A DNA stretch of 64,000 nt from Isoetes taiwanensis (taxonomy: Eukaryota > Streptophyta > Lycopodiopsida > Isoetales > Isoetaceae), in NCBI GenBank assembly GCA_021234155.1, contig JAJEKV010000013.1, positions 22,450,378 to 22,514,377 on the forward strand, read 5' to 3'. The notes under the pieces are model-generated. The model was not told where the DNA came from. It saw only the letters and a program-made list of their open reading frames with translations, and made no database searches. Positions 36,717 through 46,399 of this stretch are shown piece after piece. How positions within the stretch are numbered: position 1 is the first letter of the stretch; each line of letters opens with the position of its first letter. A program made the translations under genes and the position numbers.

Positions 36717-36983
36717 ATCATGCCAAAGGATTTGTCCTTGGCAAGGAGGATTCGAGGAGACCACACACATAGCCCCATTAAGCCACTTTGTAAATCATTT
36801 TATTGTATATATTTCGAATTAAAAAATCTCAAATTTTGTGCATAATTCCTTGTTGTGATTAATTCTTAAGTATTAAAAAAAATTAACAATAATAATATAA
36901 TTAATATGACATCTGACGCTGACGTCAGCATATTTTTTAAAATAAAGTGATACTAAACAAACTTTAGGGTTTCATTTGCTCTC
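36717..36983. promoter_or_regulatory. Spacer with a bZIP-type palindrome
   Basis: AT-rich spacer. GCTGACGTCAGC at 36918-36929 is a perfect 12-bp palindrome containing the bZIP/CRE consensus TGACGTCA, and TTAGGGTTT (telo-box orientation) follows at 36964-36972, shortly before the frame that starts at 37014. Together they could be promoter elements, but the downstream frame is not a confirmed gene. Confidence 0.35.
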
Positions 36984-37013
36984 TTGCTCCTCCTCCACGT
37001 CCCTCTTGTGCAA

Positions 37014-38420
37014 ATGGATGCTCCTAATATCCTCCAATGGTACCAGGACAGTGAGCATTGGCATCCGCAAGTCCCATTCGACCTGTTCCATCCTTACCCG
37101 CTCCAAGAGGTCGACTTGATCACCAATATGCAAGCCCACCCAGACTATGCTGCCTTCCTCGTGTTTTACATCTAGGAGATGGTTCCCCTTTGCACTACCC
37201 CCGGAGATCCACCTCGCCTCTACTTAGAGAGGGCCATTGTGTGGGATATGTTGGGGGGTGACTCCCTTGCTGCCAACGTCCTCAAAGGCAAACTCCGATG
37301 ATCCAAGAACCCACCTGTTGTGATATATGGCCAACAATACTTCGACATAAAGTTTGCTTTGGCCATTCTCATGGACCAATACGTTGACGATGAAGCTTTG
37401 CCTACAAAGAAGGGGAAAGCGCCAGCTATACTAGATGAGGAAGACGACAAGCAGGTTAGAGAGGATGACTTTGTTCGTTGGAGGCAATTAGCTGAGCAAA
37501 TGCCCTTACATCGAGACAGTGAGCTCGACTTACAAGACTGGATACGCTCCCGGTTATTCACCGTCAAGATCAAGAATACCTCGTATTGGAGGATATGATG
37601 TGGACATACTACATTATTGCTGATCTTAAGTTCAAGAAGAAGACATATATTTTATACTAGCTCGCTGAGTATTGCATGAATGACTTCATCAACTTCACCT
37701 CGACTGAGCTCCCTTCTGAGGTACAACAACTGCTTCAGTTTCATCAGGAGGCCATTGAGCCAGTTGATGCCCTCTTGCACTTGTGCCATCTTATGTTGCA
37801 AGAGGCACTATCACAACCACCTGATGAAGCGTTTTCTCGCTATGGGATCTCACGTCCCGAATATTAATATGGTGGATATTCCCTCGGAGTCGGATGAGGA
37901 CGAGGACGAGGAAGATCTTTGTGATAACAGAGATCATTTGAGGGAAGAGAAGCAAGACGCTAAGGAAGAAGAGGTGACCATGGACCTCGACAAGGAAGTA
38001 GCCACTTATGTTATTCCCGAGGTTAGTGCCTTGGGATACCATACTACTCGCTTCTTCCTTTCAGCTTTTAAGCAGGAACAAGTCCCTTTTGTTGCTCGGG
38101 ATCTAGCTCTGGAGACTGAGGCATCATGGTGGGCACTCCGTGCTCTATCCACCTTAGCCGGGCATAAAAAGTTCCAGCCTCGCACACTCATATATCTGCT
38201 CGTTCATCGGGATTTTTCTTTGACCACTCTAGGGCATGATATCGCACCATGGATGAGCATGAAACTCCTAGTGGCCACTCCATTGGCCACGTCATTTCCA
38301 CCGGAAGTTGCCTATGTGGCTGCTCTTACCATTAGCCCCGGCGTTACATTACTTCAACACTGCCAACCGCCGCCATCTCCTATGCAAACGGATGAGGATG
38401 CAGGACCTAGTTCCTAGGTG
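37014..38420 (+). pseudogene. Broken ORFs of unknown function upstream of an LTR
   Basis: A frame starting MDAPNILQWYQDSEHW at 37014 is interrupted by a stop after about 50 codons but resumes in the same frame (EMVPLCTTPGDPP, later QQYFDIKFALAILMDQYVDD and ILDEEDDKQ) to 37598. A second frame, 37680-38417 (245 codons), holds an acidic run ESDEDEDEEDLCD and ends near 38417. The alternative frame 37676-37867 overlaps its start. No retroviral motif (CCHC, DSG, DDE, YxDD) is visible. Because an LTR follows at 39288-39703, the frames may be a gag-like gene of a pol-less (LARD-like) element, but a captured host gene fragment is equally possible. Confidence 0.4.
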
Positions 38421-39287
38421 TATTCTTCTGAGATAGATCTATGGCCTTAGGCCATTAAGAATCATGTATCTGAAAATTGGCACTTGCTCCAAGCCTATGT
38501 ACTTCAAAACAACCGCTACTTGGTACTTCTGAGAGTGCAGGGTTCGAGATTCTGCTTAGTAATCACCGACCCATCACCACCAATTTGCCGATTACCTGCT
38601 CGGTTACATACACACGCTCAAAGCGTACACGGAGCAGCTCATCATCTGATGCAAGTTATGAGTCGTCAGAGTCGTCAAATTCCCCCGAGTCCTCAGGAGA
38701 TAATGCTAAGTCCCGTAAAAAGGGCTATCAAAAGACGGTGGACTATGCTATCACAAGCATTTGGAAGAATCATAAGTGGCCCAATTTTCAGGTAAGACCA
38801 GGTCAGGAGTGGATGCCGAATCCTAGTTAGATGAGATGCATGAGTTCGGCACACAGATGAGTTCATGCATTGGGATGAGGTGGGATCCTGTCTAGCATGG
38901 CTACATGATTCCCATAGTGTGCTGGGCATGGTAGGTCTGGCCACCGAAGGGAGATTAGAGTTGGGTCCTGACACCCCTCGAAGTCGCAGGATACGTGCCT
39001 ATAGGATGTCATGGGCTCGAACGGGCACGGTGAGCCAACCTTTAGATTTAGGGGGGTAAGTCGGGTATGGATGCGGAGGCTGTTGATGTGGCATGTATCC
39101 TCTAGCATGTCCAGGGATCCATTATGCACGGGGAGGAGACGCCTCCTGAACCCGCCTCATCGGACCATGGAGATGTAACATGGAGTAGTCTCATAGGGTG
39201 ATTCCGTGAGATTGCATCTCCGGAAGGCTACAATCATGCCACAACATGTTTCAGCCTATCTGCAAAGTCTGCACAGGAGGGGCGGAT
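38421..39287. other. Internal region of the same LTR-like block
   Basis: Frames at 38477-38830 and 38484-38795 overlap, and one carries a Ser-rich run. No motif recognised. The start of the following LTR lies somewhere in or just before this stretch; TGTAACATGG near 39175 is a candidate. Confidence 0.35.
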
Positions 39288-39703
39288 AGAGTGGACTACC
39301 CTAGCCATTGTTCTATGCAAGCCAATGCTATATATACTATGTCTGCTGTTATTTGGAGGCCTTGACCGTCAGTCGACCCCCTAGAGTCTGAGCCCGGGGT
39401 AGAGCCCTTATTTATGGTATATTGCTTATATTATCTTGTCCTTGTATTGTTAGTTATATGATGATGGATGGACCACCCTTCGTGGTGGTATATTATATGG
39501 TGTATGATTGCTAGGTGCTAACATGTATGTACGCTTCCGCTGTATAGGATTTTGACACCTCCGTGTCCTTCACCCAGGCACTTGGCCATCCCAAGTGCTC
39601 CAAGTTAGACGAAGGGCCTTTCCACGGTGATGTAGTCGCCACAGGAGGGGAATTTCCCGTATTTATACGATGGGAGCATCGTATAGATTCTGAGAGCATC
39701 ACA
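39288..39703 (+). mobile_element. LTR (solo or 3' LTR), relative of the LTR at 63558-64000
   Basis: Its reverse complement is clearly related to 63558-64000 over the full visible length. Shared landmarks are GTGGACTACCCTAGCCA, GTCGACCCC, GGGTAGAGCCCTTATTTATGG, GGACCACCCTTCGTGGTGGTAT, CTTCCGCTGTATAGGA, CACTTGGCCATCCCAAGTG and TGGGAGCATCGTATAGA. It ends GAGCATCACA at 39703. No tRNA primer site follows, so this is not a 5' LTR. The match cannot be followed left of 39288 because the partner runs out of the window. Confidence 0.75.
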
Positions 39704-40023
39704 CCCCTCTTCCTTTCCGCAGCAATTGCTCTTGCTCTATGCTCCCTCCGATCCTCTTCTTTTCTACCACAAACCCTAAGAAGGAAGCAGTCCGCATTGA
39801 AACCCAACCGACCATCATCAAAGTTAGATCTTCCCCGAGAAATTAGCTGCTTGAGCTTTCTAAAAATCCCACACATTTCATATGATTTGAAGGCAAGGGG
39901 AAAGAGTGCCTGAAAAAAGAAGTTTGCCCAAAAAATTAAAGGTCACACCTCAAAAGGGGACACTAGCAAGAAAGAAAAAGCTTTAAGTAGATATATTAAT
40001 TTTTTGACGTTATATCCTCCCTT
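39704..40023. other. Upstream region of uL4m
   Basis: Intergenic stretch with no gene. A 116-codon frame that runs from 39563 to 39913 crosses the LTR end and has no motif. Confidence 0.5.
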
Positions 40024-40055
40024 TATAAAATCCCTTCACCCTGTTTTTAGGGTTT
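40024..40055 (+). promoter_or_regulatory. TATA box and telo-box of the uL4m gene
   Basis: TATAAAA at 40024-40030 is followed by TTAGGGTTT at 40047-40055, the reverse of the telo-box AAACCCTAA. The telo-box is characteristic of promoters and leaders of plant ribosomal-protein and other translation genes. It lies about 150 bases before the start codon, consistent with a transcription start around 40055-40060. Confidence 0.6.
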
Positions 40056-40199
40056 CTTAGTCATTGCACCTTGCTTCTCTCTACTTAGATGCCCCAACTA
40101 CTATTTTGACCTTCTGATCAGCTGTTTTTTTGTTTCTGAATGTTACTTCGTGAAGCTTTTCTTAGATACCAGATATCAGCTTAAAACTTGAGCATTGTC

Positions 40200-43100
40200 A
40201 TGGCGATGTCTAGGATGATCGCAATCCTCACAAAACGTAGCTTTTCTCAAGGGCGTCCTATTGCTCCTCACGGTGCAGCTCCATTGCGAAGGTGAAATGG
40301 TTATGTTAGAATGTGGATTTCCTTGCATGGAAAAATAACATCTTTGTAATAACACCTTTGTTTGGACCAGAAACGTTATTGGACTTTGGTTTTCTCGCTT
40401 GTACGGTTCTGTAGCTTCTGGAGATGGCATGCTAGACCTTAAGTCGGGAGAAAGCCTTCAAGGTATAATGAGTTCAGAATCTGTTGTTTATCGGACTTTA
40501 TTACATTATTCAAAATTTGGCCATACATGTGGAAATTGGTAGATGAACGCCAGATAGAGCTTGCCGGAATGTTGTTTAGAAATGTTGCATTTCTAAGCAT
40601 TGACATTGGTATAAGTTTTTTCTGAATCAGGTCAGTTAAGAGATGTAGAACTGAGAATCACTAACTTCTCAAAGGAGGACAAAGGAACAGCAATTCTTGC
40701 AGGAGATATTTTTGATGTACCTATTCGTCAAGATATAGTTCATCGGGTGGTACGTTGGCAACGCGCAAAGAAACGGCAGGTTAGACCAAAATGCATGAAC
40801 ACTAAATTTCTGTCACATATTCCTTAAGCTGCTGATGTCTAAAGAATTTTACTCTCTCTTTTTAAAACAAACAAACATAAAGCTGCATTTTGTTGTTCGC
40901 TGCAATTTTCCATCCTGTTTGAAGATCGAAGGTGGCATGTAGCTAGTGTTGGCGGTAACACGGTATATTATGACCATAATATCAACTACAGAAGCAACAA
41001 AAGTGGTCTCCAAGAGGAATTGACTCTAGCATTACCATCCTTCATTTGACCTAGTGTGGGCCTTTCATAGCCTCTGTTGTGGGCAACTATTTTTGTTTGT
41101 TTGTTCAGCCTCTTTCAGACTATAGTGTAGGCATTTTTGTAGAATATTTTGAAGGTAATTACAGTCATCTAGAATCATAAGGACCGCGTGGGTAGGATAG
41201 GAGCCTAAGCTGGAACTGTAAAATGCTTTTCCTCCAGAATTTAGCTCTTCTTGTCTATACATGTTTCCAGGACTGTAAGACACTCCAAATCTTTCTCCCA
41301 TGGTTATACAGATGACGGATTTGAGGACTAAATTCTAGAGATCTGGTATATGCCAGTATGATGTCAATGCTGGCTGTGGCTATTCCAAAACGAAGGATGG
41401 TGGTTCCGGCATTGAAGCCATTGCGACATGGCAGCCTTCACGATGATCTTACCAAAATTGGAAGTCTACTATGTAGCAAGATGCTAAAATATATGGACTC
41501 TAGAATCGCTAAGGCATAAAATTATAAGCGACCTTCACGAATAGGATTCAGAAATCTCAGCAAAAAATAACTGAAACTTATCATTATGAATAGAAAACGA
41601 CATGCAGTACACAGACATCATAAGACCTAAGCCTTCTTGATATTTTCACAGCTTTTTTACTTGGGACTAGCTATTTCGGCTGGGAAGGCAGTGTCTGGAT
41701 GAAAAAGAAGCAGCTAGGAGCTTGTTTGTGCGTACCGATGATGGATCATATGGAAGCCTGAAGGAGACATTCAAACACTAAGATCTTTGCAAGCCCTGTG
41801 TTGTAAGGGTATAGATGCGTCAAATATATGCAAGTGGATTGCAAAAACGTCGGTTGGGCATCTAGGATTAGAGGAAGTATATTATGCAATCAGATCCCTG
41901 GAGATATTTAAATGCAGATCTTGGGGTGGCTTAGCTAAAGAATACTTTCCATTGACTGGAGTGCAGCGAAGGAAAGCAAGAGTCTTCTAGATGTCTATTA
42001 TTCTGTTGAGGCTCTTCCTAGAATACAGGAAAAGGATTGGAGATTAGAGGATGAAATTCGTCAGATTATGCCAAAAACACTTTAATTCTTAAAGGAACTG
42101 GTGCAGATGGATGGAACTTGGTGATATGTGGAAAGCGAATCAGAATCAACTGCAGCAGCTGCAGGATTGGCATTTGAAGCTATTGCTGGGATTGCAAAGA
42201 TTTTCCCTGACCTAGTGGAGCACCTTTTCTTGATCAAGCAAACAAGAAGCAATTTAAGCTTAGTCTTGATTTTCCGGGGCTAATAGGGAAGCTCTTTGAT
42301 CCTTCTGGGCAGTATACAATGGAACTTATAGTTGGTGATACAAGAATGGATAATCCATTTCATTGGACATTAGAAACGTTGAATCTTGATTTGCCGGATG
42401 CTCTGAAAATGCTGCAAAACCTCCCCATGTAGTTAGTGATGTTTCTTCAGAGTCTTCCCCAAGGCCTGAGATTGCACACATTTTCCGTGCACCTGAAAAA
42501 GGCCTTCTGAAATTGTTTCAAACACATGTTTTATCCTTGCACTTGCGCCTCTTGCTGGTGTTGTCTTCATGCTTTGATCGTTGAATGCAAATTTCTGCCT
42601 GTGCTTTCTTGATTCTTCTAGCTGGCATACTTGGCCTGTACATTCTCTTTTGGTGGAAACTAAACTTATTTACCACATTGAAGCTTCTTGGCTTCTTTGG
42701 ATTCTTACTTCTATCTTTGGACATTTGGCACTGTCATATGTAGCAGAGTTTTCCAAGGTCAAAAAATCATAATGGATGGCATGTATAACCATTGCTTCTT
42801 GCCCCTTCAGAGGTAAATCTTGACAACAAAAATGCTACTATGAAATGAACAGGTAGTTATGAACAACATTAGCTAATATCGTGTCTTCGTTCCGTGGTGC
42901 AAGTTATCATGGACAGTTGTCAATTTTAAGTACAGGTGTCACCAGTGGACTGATGTAAATTTTACATTGTAACCCAGACCGGTCCATTACACATTATAAA
43001 AAAAACAAAGGATGGGCCATTTCATTTCCATTTATTAGGCACTTAGATGATGTGAATCAAATTGGTGGTCCATTTTCCACTAGGTTATGTTAGATATCAA

Positions 43101-43965
43101 AGTCATCTGTGTAGTAAAAGAATAAACTAGTGAATTGTTAGAAACCAGATAGTGTTATGTTACCAAAAGTTTATCGACAATCTTATCTTCAATCTTATGT
43201 TGCTGTGTAGGGAAGGCACTCGACTAAGACAATAAGTGAAGTTAGTGGCACAGGTAGAAAACCTTTTAAGCAGAAGGGTACAGGACAGGCACGTCATGGG
43301 ACATTACGTGGGCCTCAGGTTGATTGTGGATATTGATTAGCTGCCATTTCAAAGGTTTGGCTGTTCAAAAATGCTGAATCACTTCAAAATTCTTTTTGTA
43401 GTTTCGGCATGGGGCAACTGTGCATGGTCCCAAACCAAGGAGTTATGCATATAAACTGCAAAAGAAAGTTCGTAGACTTGGATTGAAAATAGCTTTATCA
43501 GCTCGAGTTGCAGAAAACAAGGTAACTGCTTATGATTTCTATGTTGGCAAGATGGTTCTTTTCCCAGTCACTAAAGTTGCTGTTGCTCTTGGGCTTACCA
43601 GCTCATACTTTTTGACAATATGAAGCCATCATCACATAAGACCAAGGAAATGGCAAAACTTTTAGCAGAAGGATTTGAGCAATCAAGAAAAATCTTACTT
43701 GTTGATGGTGGTGAGGAGACTAATAGAGATCTGCGCTTGTCAGCATAAAATCTTCATTATGCAAATGTCTTACCAGCAAAGGTATGAAAGATCAATCTCC
43801 TTTGGTTCATGAGTTGGAGCTGTCTAGTTGTGTATCTGATTGAGTTCTTCCCGTTCCTTGCAGGGTTTGAATGTTTATAGCATTCTTTTGCACGATACAT
43901 TAGTTATGACAGTTGATGCTGTCAAATACATTGAAAACCGGCTTCATACACCAATAAACCGCTAA
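40200..43965 (+). CDS. Mitochondrial large-subunit ribosomal protein uL4 (L4), 7 exons, with an internal stop
   Basis: uL4 is an early-binding 23S/26S rRNA protein that lines the exit tunnel of the mitochondrial ribosome. Exons: 40200-40291, 40371-40462, 40631-40779, 43211-43318, 43402-43521, 43602-43781, 43864-43965. All introns are GT-AG, and phases join perfectly into 281 codons including the final stop. The N-terminus [20 protein letters not shown] is basic and Ser-rich, as in mitochondrial presequences. Family signatures include [10 protein letters not shown] (exon 3), [16 protein letters not shown] (exon 4), [12 protein letters not shown] and [14 protein letters not shown] (exon 5), PSSHKTK (exon 6) and [16 protein letters not shown] (exon 7). 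Codon 236 is TAA (43746-43748), where plant homologues commonly have Gln (CAA), removing the last 45 residues. Otherwise intact, so it is a young pseudogene, a truncated allele or a sequence error. Intron 3 is 2.4 kb and carries a retropseudogene. Confidence 0.9.
41640..43010 (+). pseudogene. Processed pseudogene of ribophorin II (RPN2/Swp1 subunit of oligosaccharyltransferase)
   Basis: RPN2 is an ER membrane subunit of the N-glycosylation complex. The copy lies in sense inside uL4m intron 3. Segments in order: [13 protein letters not shown] (41735 on), [20 protein letters not shown] (41787-41990), [13 protein letters not shown] (about 41980), [19 protein letters not shown] (about 42150), [20 protein letters not shown] (about 42250), LDLPDA followed by [11 protein letters not shown] (42390-42500), and the membrane end [19 protein letters not shown] (about 42625). 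No introns interrupt it, an A-run follows at 42997-43005, and frameshifts and stops are numerous, all typical of a retrocopy. Roughly the N-terminal half and a large central part are missing; the central gap between KIFPDLVEH and QFKL may reflect a spliced or later-deleted copy. Confidence 0.8.
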
Positions 43966-44658
43966 GTGTATAAAAATTCTCGGCCCCAGTTCTTTAGTCC
44001 TTTAGCGCAAAACCCATTTGCATGTCCATATTGAAAAGTATGCATGGAACTGGTGAATCCTTATAATGTTGTAGACTGATGAAAGAGAAAGAGAGAGAAT
44101 TCTACAATATCGCATGCTTCAAATGTTAATGTTAAGGAAGACGGGAGGAGGAAGATAATACGGAAGGCCCACAAAAGAAAAGGAAGTGCCCTGATTCAAA
44201 AAGGGGTGACGAAGAAGAAAACGTCAGTAATACAGAAGCACAAGCAGCCATTTCGAAAGAGGACTTTCCAAGCAACGGATCAAAAGCTGATATCAGAAAC
44301 TGTTTCAAGTAGCATTATGTTTATGTTTTCTTTTGTCATATTAACGGAGGCTAAGGATGATGCCCTCGTAACAGGTCTTAAAGATGATGTATTTATTTGG
44401 TCTCATAGACTTTATGGGTCTATAGTAGACGTTCAATAAAATCTATTTTCTTTTGGGGCCGTAACATTGGTTCTTTTGGAGCTTGTCGGTGCCAAGCCTT
44501 GTGTTTTTGTTTGGAACACGGCCTATCAAACATTCAAACATTTGCTTCAACTGTGTGAAAAGAATCATCAGAAGTAACTAGCTGTTGCACATTGTGGCTC
44601 GCAAGCCAAATTCTTTAGGTTGCCCTTTGGGGACTCGGGGAGACCTTCGTTTGAGTAA
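43966..44658. other. uL4m 3' region and unassigned sequence
   Basis: The uL4m 3' UTR lies in the first part. AATAAA at 44437-44442 could be a distal polyadenylation signal. A 77-codon frame (44206-44439) with basic and Thr/Ser-rich content follows a Lys/Arg-rich stretch in the same region, and is not recognised. Confidence 0.4.
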
Positions 44659-44663
44659 TAGGT

Positions 44664-44894
44664 TGTTAAGTTAAAATAACAGAAAAAGATTCTGCTTTTA
44701 ATATTCTGTTAAGCCTTTAATGGCACGGTTTGTAAATATCCATGTTTGTATAAATATAGAAAGTGGGCATGCAACGTCCACCTGATTCTTCTGAATTCTT
44801 GTGAATTAGCCTAGATTCTTCAATTCTTGTGAATGCGCCTAGATTCTTCGAATTCTTGTGGCGCCTAGTTCTGGGTCGTCTCCTTCTTGTTTCA
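44664..44894 (+). repeat. 5' LTR of the outer copia element (231 bp, internally expanded)
   Basis: It is 54 bp longer than its partner 3' LTR. The surplus is two extra copies of a 27-bp unit containing GAATTCTTGTGAAT and GCGCCTAGATTCTTC (about 44792-44870). The TATA region ATAAATATAGAAAG matches the other LTRs. Confidence 0.9.
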
Positions 44895-44960
44895 TGGTAT
44901 CGAGCCGTAAGGCTAGAAAAGGAATTGAGAGGAAGACATTCTTTCGTGATTGAAAAGAAG

Positions 44961-46198
44961 ATGGCGAAGCTTCAAATGGATCTTAAAACCTAGAGAATTT
45001 GGATAGGTCCGAATGCAGCGATCGTTTTACGGAAAATGAGGCTATTCTTGAGGAAAGGGGATGTCGTGAGTGGGGCAGATCCCAAACCAATATCCAATGA
45101 GAATGTGGGAGAGAATGATGGAGAGGTAGCTCCACCGACAAATAAGATTGCCCTCTGGCGAGAATGGAGGAAGAGATAATCGAGCTAAAACTACCATGAT
45201 GTTTGGCTTGAAGGGCCGGTCGATTCCTTTAGTGAGGCTCAAGGACACCGGCAAAGGATGGGTGGAATTGCTTGAAGAAGACCTTCAAAACACATAACAC
45301 CTCCCAAAGAAAGCGTTTCTTGTGGCGTGATTTTTTAGTGCAAAGATGAAAGATGGTGATGATCCAACCGATCATATCGGCCATATGGAGAGCTGGCGGA
45401 TCAATTAGGCGCCTTGAGTCATACCATAGCGATGAAGATCGGCTATGGCCTTGTTGGCAAGCCTCCCAAGATCCTATGATTCCATCAAGCGGACGATTGG
45501 GCGTCGTAAAGGAAAACCGAAAAAGTGAGATGGTAATTGGAGGCGATGTTGCGGGCTTCTAACTTGTTCAAACACGAGGAAGAAGGGTCGACATATGTAG
45601 CTCATGCAAAATAAAAAGGGGTGATTTTGAATCTTTGGGCGTGTGGAAAAAAGGGGCATATTTCTAGGAATTGTAACCCGAGAAGCTCAAAAGAAAGAAG
45701 AGGTTAAGGAAAGACAAGAGAATAAGAAGGATGGAAAAGATAGAACCAAATCTCATCATCGAGGAAGAGATGGAGTAATGGAAGATCCGGTGGGTCATCT
45801 CGTGCACATATTGCTGAAGAAAAATCATCACGGAAGTGGAGTGAAGATGAAGATAGCCAGCTAATATGGCTAATATGTTTGAGGATGCAGAACAAGAAAC
45901 AATGGAAGAACGAGTGAGTTCGAAGGCAAAGATGGACGTGAGAGCCTAAAGGAAAGGGAGAAAGCGATATGGCCCGAGAGTCATGGTCTTGTTGCAGAGG
46001 TACGGGCATCGGATGTAATAGCACTAACGGCAAAAAAGTGGATACAAAGCGAACTTGGGTTCTTGATTACAACGGTAACACACATCATGACCAACAATAA
46101 AGATTTCCTCAAATCTTTTTGAAAGAAAGAAAGGGAAGTGTGAGCGGAATAGCGGCTGATTTGAAAATTGAGGGCCATGGGACTATGACATGTAAATT
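44961..46198 (+). pseudogene. Outer copia gag and protease region, 5' part
   Basis: Starts MAKLQMDLK at 44961 and is quickly interrupted by a stop. A degraded gag follows with a knuckle remnant (CGKKGHISRNC, about 45640-45680). In the inner element the knuckle is intact. The acidic/basic KEEVKERQENKKDGKDRTKS spacer (45695-45755) follows. The protease region is recognised by THIMTNN (about 46080). The interruption at 46198 falls just before the gag-pre-integrase region. Confidence 0.8.
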
Positions 46199-46362
46199 TG
46201 AAACAAGAAGGAGAGCGACCGAAACTAGAAGCACCACAAAATTGGAAAAGAATCGGTGGATGTTGCATGCCCACTTTCTATATTTATACAAACATGGATA
46301 TTTACAAGTAGTGCCATTAAAGGCTTAATGAGAATATTAAAAGCGAATCTTTTTCATTTACA
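46199..46362 (-). repeat. 3' LTR of the inner copia element (164 bp)
   Basis: Begins TGAAACAAGAAGG on the plus strand. Related to the other three LTRs but with a small deletion near its outer terminus (46362 end). Confidence 0.9.
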
Positions 46363-46399
46363 CCCCTATTACGCTTTTAATGATAAAGCTACTCAGAGT

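Noticed and set aside
44206..44439. Basic frame downstream of uL4m as an extra coding exon
   Set aside because: uL4m already has its family-typical C-terminus and stop at 43965, and no splice pair links the two.
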